Made by a program: the position numbers and the translations under genes. Shown here piece by piece: positions 19,601 to 28,043 of a DNA stretch of 64,000 nucleotides; position 1 is the stretch's first letter; each line of letters opens with the position of its first letter. Origin of the DNA: Citrobacter amalonaticus Y19. GTDB taxonomy: Bacteria > Pseudomonadota > Gammaproteobacteria > Enterobacterales > Enterobacteriaceae. The notes below the pieces were generated by a model. It did not search any database and was not told where the DNA came from. It saw only the letters and a program-made list of their open reading frames with translations. The stretch is taken from NCBI RefSeq assembly GCF_000981805.1, contig NZ_CP011132.1:3100001-3164000 (forward strand). The letters are read 5' to 3'.

Positions 19601-22600
19601 TGACCGCTACGGACGCCGCCGGTAACGTCAGCCCTGGCGCCGCCTTTACCGTGGTGGTCGATACGGTTGCCCCTACGGCTCCCGCCATCGTCAGCGTCAC
19701 CGATAACGTGACGCCAGGAACCGGCGATCTCACCAGCGGGCAAAGCACGAACGATACTCGACCAGTCATTACCGGCACCGGCGAACCCGGTAGCACCATT
19801 AACGTCTACGATGGCAACGTGCTACTGGGTACCGCCACCGTGACCGAAGGCGGGAGCTGGAGCTACCGACCAGACGGGCTTTCCCAGGGGGCCCACTCGC
19901 TTAGAGTCACCGCCACCGACAGCGCGGGCAATACCGGACCGGCGTCAGCGAATTTTGCGTTGACGGTCGATACCGTTTCGCCTGGCGCACCAGTAATCAG
20001 CAATGTGCAGGATGACGTTGGCCCGGTCACCGGCAGTCTGACCAGCGGTCAAACCACCAACGACGCGCGTCCCACCTTCACCGGTACCGGTGAGCCGGGA
20101 ACCACAGTCAACATCGCGGACAACGGCGTTCCCCTCGCCACCGTGACGGTCGAGGCGAACGGAACCTGGACCTATACGCCCACCAGCGATCTGGGCCAGG
20201 GGAATCATCCACTGACTTTTACCGCGACGGATGCTGCCGGTAACGTCGGTCCTTCGGCCAGCTTCGCCGTCACGGTGGATACCGCCGCGCCGCTGGCACC
20301 GGTGATTACCTCCGTGGTCGATGACAGCGCGCCGCAGACCGGTAATCTGTCGCCCAACCAGAGCACTAACGACACCCGACCCACGCTTAACGGCACGGCA
20401 GAGCCAGGCACCACGCTGACCTTTACCGACAACGGCACGGTCATTGGCAGCCTCGTCGTCGGTACGGACGGCAACTGGACCTTCACGCCAACAACCGCTT
20501 TAACCAATGGCGCGCATACCCTTGCGGTGACGGCGACCGACGCGGCGGGCAACGTTGGTCCGGCTGCCAGCTTTGCCGTCACAGTGGATACGCTGGCGCC
20601 AAACGCGCCGGTGATCGCCACCATCCTTGATGATGTCAGCAATATCACCGGTCCCGTCGGCAGCGGACAAAGCACGAACGACACCCTGCCTGAGCTGCGG
20701 GGAACCAGTGAACCTGGGGCATTCATCAATATCTATGACGGCGCGACGTTACTCACGCCAACGCCCATTCAGGCCGATGCCAACGGCGCGTGGAGCTTTA
20801 CCCCCACTAGCGCACTGGCGGAGGGTTCACATACCTTTACCGCCAAAGCCACCGACGCGGCGGGCAACGTCAGCGCCTCGTCGGCGGCATCGACCATCGT
20901 GGTGGATACCACTCCGCCCGGCACGCCGACCAACCTGGCAGTGATCACCAACGGCAGCCACGTCACCGGGACGGCAGAGGCTGGCAGCACCGTCACCATC
21001 ACCAGCAGCAACGGTACGGTACTGGGAACCGGCGTTGCGGACGGGACTACCGGCAGCTTTAACATTCTGATTAATCCGGCGCAGGTCGGTGGGGAAACGT
21101 TGCAGGTGGTCGCCCAGGATAAAGCGGGTAACACCGGGACATCCGGCAGCGTTATTGCGCCATTCAGTGGCCTGCCGGGCGCACCGGTAATCGCCACGCT
21201 GACGGACGATGTGGGGTCGATAACCGGACTGGTGGCTAACGGTCAGGCCACCAATGACGCCAGACCGCTGTTAAACGGGACGGGCCAGCCGTTCTCCACC
21301 ATCACGGTGTACAGCGACGGCGTCTCCATTGGTAGCGCCAGCGTAGATGCGCAGGGCAACTGGTCGCTGACCCCGCAGGCCAATATCACCGACGGGACGC
21401 ACGTCCTCACCGCCACGGCCACCAATACCAATGGCACCAGTACGCTGTCATCAGGCTATACCGTCACGGTGGATACGGTCACGGTCGCGCCAACTGGCAC
21501 CATCAGTGGTGACGGCGCCAGCATCAGCGGCACTGCCGAAGCGGGCAGCACAGTAACCATTACCCTCAGCACGGGGTTAACGGTCACCACCACCGCCAAC
21601 AGCAGCGGCAATTACACCTATACCTTTGATCGCAAGCAGACCAGCGGCGAGAACATCAGCGTCAGCGCCACGGACGCCGTCGGCAACGCCTCGACTCCGA
21701 CGCAGGTCACCGCGCCAACGCTACCCATCTCAGCCAGCGATAACGTGGAGAATCTGGAGTTAACCTCTAATGCCACCGTCACCACCGAGCAACTCAGCGA
21801 CTATGGTCTGCTGCTGGTTGGCGCGCTGGGCAACGTGGCGAACGTGTTGGGTAATGATACGGCAGCCGTTGAATTCACTATTCAGAACGGCGGCAGTGCA
21901 AATCTGGTGATCGACGCCAGCACCACCGGCGTCGTACTCTCGTTGCTGAATACGCAGGAAGTGGCGATCCAGAAATATGACGCCGCAACCAATTCGTGGA
22001 CCACCGTCATCGACACCGCGCAAGCGCAGTTTGCTAATCTGCTGACGCTCGGCAGTAGCGGCGTCACGGTGAACGTGTCCGGACTGGAGGGCGGCACTTA
22101 TCGGGTGCTGACCTATAACACGGCGCTGCTGGCGACCGGCTCTTATACCGCACTGAACGTCAGCGTCGAAGAGACCAGCGCCGGTACTATCACCACGACC
22201 ACGCCGCAGACCGGCAACGTACTGAATAACGACAGCGCCCCACTGGATACCGTCGTCACCACCGTCACCAACGCCAATGGACAAAGCTTTACGTTGGGTG
22301 CCGGCAGTAACGTCATTCAGGGCATCTACGGCACACTGACGATTAATCAGGACGGCACCTACAGTTACGCGCTGAACCCGAACAGTCCGGCGTCGGTCAT
22401 TGGACGCACGGAGAGCTTCACCTACACCATCAACGGCGGCGGCAACAGCGCCTCGGCGAAGCTGGTGATTACTCTGGGCAATGACACGCCGGCCAGCAGC
22501 GTGACCGCCGTGGATAACGTCGCCACCCTGCCCTACGACACCCATGTGGAGGCCATCAACAACGGGACGTCCTCGCAGGGCGGCTTTACGGTGGTGAACG

Positions 22601-24369
22601 TCAGTCTGGGCAACGTGCTGGATCTGGGCGTACTGGACAAACTGAGCAACCCGATCATTTTCGACGTTGAGCAGGGTTCAACGCGCACCATGACGCTGCA
22701 ATCCTCCATTGGCGGCGTGGCGGTGGCATCCAGCTTCGATCTGTACATCTATCGCTTCAACGACGTCACCCAGCAGTTTGAACAGTGGCGAGTGGAGAAA
22801 AACTGGCTGAACGCGCCGCTGCTGGGCGGTCAGTCCGGCAAGCTGACGCTGAACCTGCCGGGCGGCGAATACCTGTTCCTGCTGAATCCGGCGTTTGGCA
22901 TTACGGCGCTCACCGGTTACACCCTTAACGTGCTTGAGGACCATGTTTACAGCGTTGACAGCCTGACCACCACCACCCAGGGCAATGTGCTGAGCGATGA
23001 CATCGCGCCCGTCGGTACGCTGGTGACACAAGTGAACGGCGTGGCGATTGCCGCAACCGGCACAACGACCATTGTGGGGACTTACGGCACGTTGACCATC
23101 GATGCCAAAGGTAACTACACCTACACCCTGAAAAGCGGCGTGGGCGCGGACGGCACCAAAACGCCGGACAGCTTCATCTACACGGTAAAAGCACCAAACG
23201 GGGATACCGATACCGCCTCGCTCAACATCCAGCCGACCGCTCGTCCGCTGGATGCCGTGAACGATGTCAGCGATACCCTGCTGGCCGCAGCGGTACAAGA
23301 CACCACGAGCTATCTCGATTCCACCGTCGGCAGCGCCAGTTGGGGGTTACTCGGCAGGACCGGGAGCGGCAGCGGCACTTTTGACGTCGCGGCAGGCACC
23401 ATTCTGAAAGGCGCGTCCATCGTCTTTGATGTCTCGACGCTGGTCACGCTGGGCAACCTGACCATCAACTGGTCGATAGTGGAAAACGGCGTGATCATTC
23501 GCTCCGGCACGGTGCCGGTCGCCAACATCACGCTGGGCGGCGCCACCGTGACCGTCAATCTGAGCGGGCTGGAACTGGATGGCGGCACCTATACCCTGAA
23601 CTTCACCGGCAATAACACGCTGGCAGGCGCGGCAACCATTACGCCGAAAATCACCGGCACGACGGTCGATCTGGATAACTTCGAAACCTCCGGCACGCAT
23701 ACCGTCACTGGCAATATTTTTGACGGCAGCGACTCCGCCGGGGCGATGGATCAGTTGAACACCGTCGATACGCGCCTGACCATCACCGGCTTTAACGGCA
23801 GTACCGCCACGCTGGATCCTTACTCCAGCGCCACCACCACCATTCAGGGTCACTACGGTTCGCTGCAAATCCGCGCTGACGGTTCGTATACCTACACGCT
23901 GAACAACGGCGTGGCGCTCTCTTCCATCACGGCGAAGGAGACCTTTACCTACACGCTCAATGACACCCACGGTCATACCGACACCGCCACGCTGACGGTG
24001 GATATCGCGCCGCAGGTGACCAGTACCTCGCAAAGCGACGTGCTGGTGGGATCGGTGTATGGCGACACGCTGATCTACACCCTGCTCAACGCCAGTGATG
24101 CCACGGGCGGTAACGGCGCGGACACCTGGAAAAACTTCTCGCTGGCGCAGGGCGACAAGATTGATATCGGCGATTTGCTGGTGGGCTGGAACGGACAAAC
24201 CGCGACGCTTGGCAACTATCTCAGCGTCAGCACCAGCGGCAGCAACACCATCATCTCTATCGACCGTGACGGAACAGGCAGTACTTATCACGCCACACAA
24301 CTGGTGACCCTGGAGAATGTACAAACCACGCTGACGGAGCTTATCGAACAAAACCACATTGTGACCTGA
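13627..24369 (+). CDS. bapA: BapA-like giant repetitive biofilm adhesin (type I secreted)
   Basis: The 3580-residue protein starts at ATG 13627 behind CAGGAG (MRLLAVISKLTGVSTNVEAS); an in-frame GTG at 13579 is less likely. Residues 1-130 are the BapA N-terminal domain, then a hydrophobic Ala/Gly segment (WVLGGAVAAGGIAAIA) and a Gly/Asn/Asp linker. About 26 Ig-like repeats of 75-105 residues follow, with the cores TNDTRPTLTGTAEPG, ITVYDNG, WSFTP and HTFTVTATDAAGN joined by VDTTAPxAP linkers. Near the C-terminus are three VCBS-type units (GNVLNNDSAP; YGTLTINQDGTYSYAL) and a type I secretion signal region ending TELIEQNHIVT. There is no Sec signal. Salmonella BapA has the same design and location and drives biofilm formation and intestinal colonisation. 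The T1SS genes follow immediately. Confidence 0.93.
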   Translation: MRLLAVISKLTGVSTNVEASEVTLNAPSIVKLSAERSDISQLARVNQDLVITFTSGEKLTVKNFYVANDQGASQLVLEDSHGALWWVENPENGLHFEQISTIDDLLVTAGESHEGGAIWPWVLGGAVAAGGIAAIASSGGGSSHHDNDNSNPGDGSGNGGTPGDGGGNNGGGDNGGGDNGTNPPGGEDPTPPTAPTIIGAVDAVPGITGTIQVNQTTNDSQPMISGTGEAGSLITLYDNGQVMGTVVVDGQGNWHYQPDAPLSDGEHVLTATATDENGSTSAVSGDFTFTVDTVAPDEVSGLTVSEDGLWVSGLAEAGCVVTIFDNQHHILASIQVDDTGRFTVRLNSAQTDSEQLYADISDAAGNEGDEASFLGSDSGFPDAPAITGIIDDTQPTAVTLGSGQFTKDTTPTLTGTALPGAEVTIYENGIAIGTASADDGTWSFALSGVSEGLHNYTATQTTEDGVSGNAVEFAVTVDITPPAAPDDLLVTQNGTVLTGSAEAGSKITITDASGATLGTTTADSEGKFSFPLNPARVNGEILTATATDKAGNDSSPGQATAPDTTPPQAAGNLEVSEDGTTVTGTAEPGTTVTIYGSDNTPLGSERVQPDGSFTVTLAPPQTNGEILTAIVKDPANLTSPPATTLAPDTTPPQPAGNLDVSDDGTTVTGTAEPGSTVTIRDPDGNPIGSGQTNDEGNFTVTLDTPQTNGETLTATVTDPANQNSTPANVTAPDTTAPPPPTAVISQDGTTLTTTAEPGSTITVKDSDGNTLAQSGPVPENGTLVITLDPPQANGEMLSVTATDAASNTSLPYEVVAPDITAPDAPVVSSIVDDIGAQKGNLGDGQLTDDNQLTFSGTGEPGATITILDGNTPLAGTATVDSNGNWTLTTQVLGDGDHTFTVTATDAANHTSTPSAPITITVDTTPPVIPVVTLTDNTGSNVGELADNDVTDATQPVLSGSGTAGDTITVYDGTAVIGTTEVDENGSWNFTPSPALGEGDHTLSVTASDPLGNTSDKSTPITITVDTTAPDAPTLTLIDSANDPLTDGQATQETQPVLSGTGTDGDVISIYDNGTLVTTVTVTDGAWRYTSDALDEGNHVFTLTSTDPAGNVSEPSAPVGILVDTTPPAEPNLIVTDNVGSQTGILDNGQYTDDTRPILSGSGTPGDTITITLDGVEQSPLVIDNSGNWSFQPTGPLSQGDHTIQVTATDPAGNSSTSPERIVRVDTEAPGTPTLTVNDDGGPLSDGGQTNDTTPTLSGTGDTGSIVTILNNGVPIGTAEVIDGIWSFTPGSELVEGSYNFTVTAKDAAGNTSQPSDAIGITIDTQAPDAPFITSLGSPAVTNQPELPISGTGEPGSTITLSNGVTVIGTAEVDSDGNWTIVPDSPLTEGNYTLTATATDPAGNVSGPSASISLNVDLTKPAAPEDVTISADGATVSGTAETGSTVTIRDTAGNVIGSGVATDGTFQIQVTPAQTGLNTLTATAEDAAGNNSDPTNFTGSGTGLPVISAIVDDTGSVQGDLKSGQTTDDTQPGLHGFSTPNSTVDILVDGTLVASDVPVDGNGSWNWDWTSPDALGEGPHTFQVVDSADGSKTSAVVNITVDLTPPAQPVIGSVTDDVAPGTGTLTSGQTTNDTRPTLGGSGTNGETITIYDGDTPIGQVQVVNGAWSFTPPTGLGEGSHNLTITATDAAGNTSIASQPFVVVVDTTPPVAPTIASATDDSEPQTGVIGNGGSTNDTTPDFSGSGEEGSTITVYDNGVKIGTALVTNGSWSFTAPTLATGSHAITVTATDAMGNVSAPSAAWTVNVDTTAPRVPVIQSVTDDTSPATGALANGQSTNDTQPTFQGTAEPGSTVTLYDGGLAVGSVVAGTDGSWSLSPDNPLGSGPHNLTVTATDAAGNEGPSAAFSLTVDTQAPSAPVISSVTDDVAPNSGSLSNGQSTNDTRPTLTGTAEANSTVSIFDGTTLLGTVQADGTGAWTFTPATALGNGSHTFNVTATDAAGNVSPGAAFTVVVDTVAPTAPAIVSVTDNVTPGTGDLTSGQSTNDTRPVITGTGEPGSTINVYDGNVLLGTATVTEGGSWSYRPDGLSQGAHSLRVTATDSAGNTGPASANFALTVDTVSPGAPVISNVQDDVGPVTGSLTSGQTTNDARPTFTGTGEPGTTVNIADNGVPLATVTVEANGTWTYTPTSDLGQGNHPLTFTATDAAGNVGPSASFAVTVDTAAPLAPVITSVVDDSAPQTGNLSPNQSTNDTRPTLNGTAEPGTTLTFTDNGTVIGSLVVGTDGNWTFTPTTALTNGAHTLAVTATDAAGNVGPAASFAVTVDTLAPNAPVIATILDDVSNITGPVGSGQSTNDTLPELRGTSEPGAFINIYDGATLLTPTPIQADANGAWSFTPTSALAEGSHTFTAKATDAAGNVSASSAASTIVVDTTPPGTPTNLAVITNGSHVTGTAEAGSTVTITSSNGTVLGTGVADGTTGSFNILINPAQVGGETLQVVAQDKAGNTGTSGSVIAPFSGLPGAPVIATLTDDVGSITGLVANGQATNDARPLLNGTGQPFSTITVYSDGVSIGSASVDAQGNWSLTPQANITDGTHVLTATATNTNGTSTLSSGYTVTVDTVTVAPTGTISGDGASISGTAEAGSTVTITLSTGLTVTTTANSSGNYTYTFDRKQTSGENISVSATDAVGNASTPTQVTAPTLPISASDNVENLELTSNATVTTEQLSDYGLLLVGALGNVANVLGNDTAAVEFTIQNGGSANLVIDASTTGVVLSLLNTQEVAIQKYDAATNSWTTVIDTAQAQFANLLTLGSSGVTVNVSGLEGGTYRVLTYNTALLATGSYTALNVSVEETSAGTITTTTPQTGNVLNNDSAPLDTVVTTVTNANGQSFTLGAGSNVIQGIYGTLTINQDGTYSYALNPNSPASVIGRTESFTYTINGGGNSASAKLVITLGNDTPASSVTAVDNVATLPYDTHVEAINNGTSSQGGFTVVNVSLGNVLDLGVLDKLSNPIIFDVEQGSTRTMTLQSSIGGVAVASSFDLYIYRFNDVTQQFEQWRVEKNWLNAPLLGGQSGKLTLNLPGGEYLFLLNPAFGITALTGYTLNVLEDHVYSVDSLTTTTQGNVLSDDIAPVGTLVTQVNGVAIAATGTTTIVGTYGTLTIDAKGNYTYTLKSGVGADGTKTPDSFIYTVKAPNGDTDTASLNIQPTARPLDAVNDVSDTLLAAAVQDTTSYLDSTVGSASWGLLGRTGSGSGTFDVAAGTILKGASIVFDVSTLVTLGNLTINWSIVENGVIIRSGTVPVANITLGGATVTVNLSGLELDGGTYTLNFTGNNTLAGAATITPKITGTTVDLDNFETSGTHTVTGNIFDGSDSAGAMDQLNTVDTRLTITGFNGSTATLDPYSSATTTIQGHYGSLQIRADGSYTYTLNNGVALSSITAKETFTYTLNDTHGHTDTATLTVDIAPQVTSTSQSDVLVGSVYGDTLIYTLLNASDATGGNGADTWKNFSLAQGDKIDIGDLLVGWNGQTATLGNYLSVSTSGSNTIISIDRDGTGSTYHATQLVTLENVQTTLTELIEQNHIVT

Positions 24370-24398
24370 TAAAGGCCGCCAGAACGACCACACAACGA

Positions 24399-24422
24399 CC
24401 CCGGGCGCACGTTCGCCCGGGG
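24399..24422 (+). promoter_or_regulatory. Perfect GC hairpin between bapA and bapB
   Basis: CCCCGGGCG-CACGTT-CGCCCGGGG forms a 9-bp perfect stem in the 84-bp gap, followed by an A-run rather than a T-run on the sense strand. So it is not a standard terminator; it could stabilise the bapA mRNA end or set the ratio of adhesin to secretion machinery. Confidence 0.6.
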
Positions 24423-24453
24423 CAAAAAAAACACGTTCAATTAGGGAAGAAAG

Positions 24454-25860
24454 ATGGGAAAACGACCGCTTACATTCTGGTGGCTGGTGGGAAACCTGTG
24501 CGCTGTCCCCGCTATCGCGGCCGGGGAGACGCCCCGCATCGCCCCGCAACAGTGGGTTGAACAACAGGAACTACCCGCGCTTGATGGCCCGATGCCGCTG
24601 AGCGGCGACAGCGCCGCCCCCGGCGAACTGACCCTCTCTCAGGCGGTCAATCGCGCCGTCAGCTGGCATCCGTCGATCGCGGAAGTGGTCGGCAAACTGT
24701 ACGCCCAAATCCAGCAGGTCGATGTCGCAAAAGCCAAATACTATCCGCAGGTTAACGCCGGGATGAACAACGGTTATACCAACAGCTATTCCGACAGCGG
24801 ATTTAGCCCATCGCTGGTGCTGTCACTGTCGCAAATGCTCTATGACTTTGGCAAAGTCGCAAGCCAGGTGCGGGCAGAAAATGCCGGTGTGGCGCAGGAA
24901 CAGGCCAACGTGCTGGTGAGCATTGATACGGTCAGTCATGAAACGGCGACCGCTATCGTGCAGGTGCAGACCTGGCAACAGATGGTGGCGGTGGCAAAAG
25001 AGCAACTGGATGCCCTGAGCGCCATTGGCAGGCTGGCGAATCAGCGCAACGACGAAGGCGCCAGCTCGCTATCGGACGTGGTGCAAACCGATGCGCGTAT
25101 CGAAGGCGCGCGCTCCCAGCTCGTGCAATATCAGGCCAACCTTGAAAGCTCGCAGTCGACGCTCATGACCTGGCTGGGCTGGAAAAACCTCAACGCCATC
25201 AGTAACGAGTTCCCGCAAAAGCTGAGTCGCAGTTGCGAACTGGCAAAGCCAGACGACAAGCTGGTGCCTTCCGTGCTCGCCGCCTGGGCGCAGGCTAACA
25301 TCGCCCAGGCCAACCTCGACTACGCCAACGCGCAAATGACGCCGACGGTTTCGCTGGAGCCGGAGGTGCGGCGCTATCTCAACGATAACTACGCCGGGCA
25401 TGAGTCCGTTGATCGCACCCAGTATTCGGCGTGGGTGAAAGTAGAGATGCCCATTTATCAGGGCGGAGGCTTAACCGCCCGTCGCAACGCCGCCAGCCAC
25501 GCGGTGGAATCCGCCCAGTCGGCAATCCAGCGTACCCGGCTGGACGTGCGCAAGAAGCTGCTTGCGGATCGCAGTGAAGCGATGAACCTGGCGACCTCGT
25601 TACAGATCCAGAAGCGTCAGGAGACGTTGAGCGAGCGGACGCGCGAACTGTATCAACAGCAGTATCTCGACCTCGGCTCCCGACCGCTTCTCGACGTGCT
25701 TAACGCCGAGCAGGAGGTCTATCAGGCGCGCTTCGCACAGCTACAGACGGAGAGTCAGTTGCATCAACTGCAGCTTAACTGTCTGTACAACACCGGTCAG
25801 ATGCGCCAGGCCTTTGGTCTGGAAAACCGCACGATCCAGTCAGTGGAGATCCAGCCATGA
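24454..25860 (+). CDS. bapB: TolC-family outer-membrane channel of the BapA secretion system
   Basis: The 468-residue protein begins with a signal peptide (MGKRPLTFWWLVGNLCAVPAIAAG, cleavage after about residue 23). Two TolC-type outer-membrane efflux repeats follow (about 70-250 and 270-450; LSQAVNRAVSWHPSIAEVVG, ANIAQANLDYANAQMTPTVS, YLDLGSRPLLDVLNAEQEVY). It should form the trimeric outer-membrane tunnel of a LapE/AggA-type type I secretion system. Start is ATG behind GGGAAGAAAG. Its stop overlaps the bapC start by 4 bp (ATGA), so translation is coupled. The symbol follows the Salmonella locus. Confidence 0.9.
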   Translation: MGKRPLTFWWLVGNLCAVPAIAAGETPRIAPQQWVEQQELPALDGPMPLSGDSAAPGELTLSQAVNRAVSWHPSIAEVVGKLYAQIQQVDVAKAKYYPQVNAGMNNGYTNSYSDSGFSPSLVLSLSQMLYDFGKVASQVRAENAGVAQEQANVLVSIDTVSHETATAIVQVQTWQQMVAVAKEQLDALSAIGRLANQRNDEGASSLSDVVQTDARIEGARSQLVQYQANLESSQSTLMTWLGWKNLNAISNEFPQKLSRSCELAKPDDKLVPSVLAAWAQANIAQANLDYANAQMTPTVSLEPEVRRYLNDNYAGHESVDRTQYSAWVKVEMPIYQGGGLTARRNAASHAVESAQSAIQRTRLDVRKKLLADRSEAMNLATSLQIQKRQETLSERTRELYQQQYLDLGSRPLLDVLNAEQEVYQARFAQLQTESQLHQLQLNCLYNTGQMRQAFGLENRTIQSVEIQP

Positions 25861-28043
25861 CCCACGCCGACATCCCTGGCGACGAACGCATCACCGCACC
25901 GGCGCTGGCTAACTGGGCGCGGGCGATGAGCCATATCGCCGCCCATTATCGTATTGCCTGTTCTCCCGGCGCGTTACAGGCAAGCGCCCCGTGGTTCAAA
26001 GATAAACCAATGCCGCAGGCGCTCAGTCAACTGGCCCGCCAGGCCGGACTCTCATTTGAGCCGCTGGCCCCCACGGAACAATCGCTCACCCGCTGGCGTC
26101 TGCCGGTGGTGATCCAGCTCCAGGACGGTGAACTGGTGCTGGTAGAACAGTTTGATGGCGAAGACCAGCTTGACGTCTGTTTTATCAACGGCGAACTGCA
26201 GCGCAACCGGGTTTCTCTGCGCGATCTGCTGCCGACGATCCGTTTCATCATCGCCTTCCGCCCCCTTTCCGCCGTGAAAGACCGCCGGGTGGACGCCTAC
26301 ATCTCACGTTTCAAACCCGACTGGCTGAAAAGTCTGGTGCTGAAAGATCTGCGCCCCTATGGCCCGGTGATGCTGGCGGCGCTGCTGATCAACATCCTGT
26401 CGCTTTCCGGGATCATCTTCTCGATGCAGGTGTATGACCGGGTGATCCCCGCGCAGTCGTGGCCGTCGCTGTACGTGCTCGCCGCTGGTGTATTGATAGC
26501 CATGCTGTTCGGTTTTCTGCTGCGACTCGCCCGCGGTCACGTTATGGATCTGTTGGGTAAACGTGCCGATATGCGGGTGTCGGATCGCGTATTCAGCCAC
26601 GCGCTGCGCCTGCGCAACAGCGCGATCCCGCGTTCTACCGGCAGCTTTATTTCGCAACTACGCGAGCTGGAGCAGATTCGCGAGATGGTGACCTCCTCGA
26701 CCATCTCCACCATTGTGGATCTGCCCTTCTTTTTCCTGTTCATCGTGGTGCTGGCGATCATCGCCCCGCCGCTGGCGTGGATCGCTCCGGTCGCCGCGCT
26801 GCTGATGATCCTTCCCGGTTTGCTGCTGCAAAAAAAGCTCGCGGAGCTGGCGAATCAGTCGGCGCACGAAGCCACGTTGCGTAACGCCGTGCTGGTCGAA
26901 AGCGTTCAGGGGCTGGAGGATATCAAGCTGATGCAGGCGGAGAACCGGTTTCTGCAGCAGTGGAACAGTTATATCCGCATCACCGCCGAGTCCGGGCTGC
27001 GCACCCGCGAGTTGTCGCAGGGATTGATCAACTGGGGTGTCACCGTCCAGGGACTGGTTTATGCCGCGATGGTGATGTTTGGCGCCCCGCTGGTGATTGA
27101 AGGCACCCTGACAACCGGTTCGGTGGTAGCGGCCTCGATGCTCGGTTCGAGAATGATCGCGCCAATGGGCAATCTGTGCGGCGTACTGGCGCGCTGGCAG
27201 CAGGTGAAAGCCGCCAAAAAGGGGCTGGACAGCATTATGGAACTCCCCACCGAGACCCAGCGCGACGAAACGCTGGTGCATCAGGAGATCTTTCACGGCC
27301 ACTATCTGTTCGAGAACGCGCAGTTTCGCTATCACAGTGAAGACCAGCGAGTGCCGCTGCGCATTAACCGGCTGGAGATTGCCGCCGGTGAACGCATCGC
27401 GGTGCTCGGGCGCAACGGTGCGGGCAAATCAACGCTGTTACAAGCGCTGGCAGGCGGTGTGGAACTGGTCGAGGGCGACGCGCGTCTTGATAACCTCAGC
27501 CTGACGCACATCGATATGGCCGATTTACGCCGTAATGTCGGTCTTCTCAGCCAGAATGCGCGCCTGTTTTTCGGCACCTTGCGTGAAAACCTGACGCTGG
27601 GCGCCCCACATGCCAGCGACGACGAGATTTTTACCGTGCTGGAAATTTGCGGCGCAGCCAATTTCGTGAAACGGCTGCCGAAAGGTCTCGATCACCCGAT
27701 TATGGAAGGCGGCAACGGGCTATCCGGCGGTCAGCGGCAGTCCATCATGCTCGCCCGCATGCTGCTGCGCGCACCCAATATCGTCCTGCTGGACGAGCCC
27801 ACCGCCTCGCTGGATGAGCATTCCGAACGCGAGTTTATTCAACGGCTGGGACAGTGGCTTGGCAATCGCACTCTGGTGGTCGCCACCCACCGCGTACCGG
27901 TACTTGAGCTGGTCGAACGGGTGGTGGTGCTCAAAGAGGGGCAACTGGTGATGGACGCGCCGAAAGCGCAGGCGCTGGGGCAAAGTCGAATGGCCGCGCA
28001 GGCCAACACGCGGGAGTGGAAAAATGAAAACCAGTCAGCCTGA
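25857..28043 (+). CDS. bapC: Type I secretion ABC transporter (LapB/BapC-like)
   Basis: The 728-residue inner-membrane permease-ATPase has an N-terminal C39-peptidase-like domain (about 1-150) that appears to lack a catalytic Cys-His set, so it should bind rather than cut substrate, as in LapB. The membrane domain starts near LKDLRPYGPVMLAALLINIL (about 160) and ends near 450. The nucleotide-binding domain has Walker A GRNGAGKST (about 518), signature LSGGQRQ (about 622) and Walker B IVLLDEPT (about 642). It overlaps bapB by 4 bp and bapD by 20 bp. Confidence 0.93.
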   Translation: MTHADIPGDERITAPALANWARAMSHIAAHYRIACSPGALQASAPWFKDKPMPQALSQLARQAGLSFEPLAPTEQSLTRWRLPVVIQLQDGELVLVEQFDGEDQLDVCFINGELQRNRVSLRDLLPTIRFIIAFRPLSAVKDRRVDAYISRFKPDWLKSLVLKDLRPYGPVMLAALLINILSLSGIIFSMQVYDRVIPAQSWPSLYVLAAGVLIAMLFGFLLRLARGHVMDLLGKRADMRVSDRVFSHALRLRNSAIPRSTGSFISQLRELEQIREMVTSSTISTIVDLPFFFLFIVVLAIIAPPLAWIAPVAALLMILPGLLLQKKLAELANQSAHEATLRNAVLVESVQGLEDIKLMQAENRFLQQWNSYIRITAESGLRTRELSQGLINWGVTVQGLVYAAMVMFGAPLVIEGTLTTGSVVAASMLGSRMIAPMGNLCGVLARWQQVKAAKKGLDSIMELPTETQRDETLVHQEIFHGHYLFENAQFRYHSEDQRVPLRINRLEIAAGERIAVLGRNGAGKSTLLQALAGGVELVEGDARLDNLSLTHIDMADLRRNVGLLSQNARLFFGTLRENLTLGAPHASDDEIFTVLEICGAANFVKRLPKGLDHPIMEGGNGLSGGQRQSIMLARMLLRAPNIVLLDEPTASLDEHSEREFIQRLGQWLGNRTLVVATHRVPVLELVERVVVLKEGQLVMDAPKAQALGQSRMAAQANTREWKNENQSA

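Noticed and set aside
16176..20729. Several 130-220-codon reverse frames opposite the Ig repeats of bapA
   Set aside because: They repeat with the period of the forward repeats and are low-complexity Ser/Val/Pro shadows.
23347..24564. Long reverse-strand open frame (405 codons) opposite the end of bapA
   Set aside because: The forward frame is a clear conserved protein; long antisense frames are common in GC-rich repetitive genes, and the reverse product is Arg/Gly/Gln-rich without domains.
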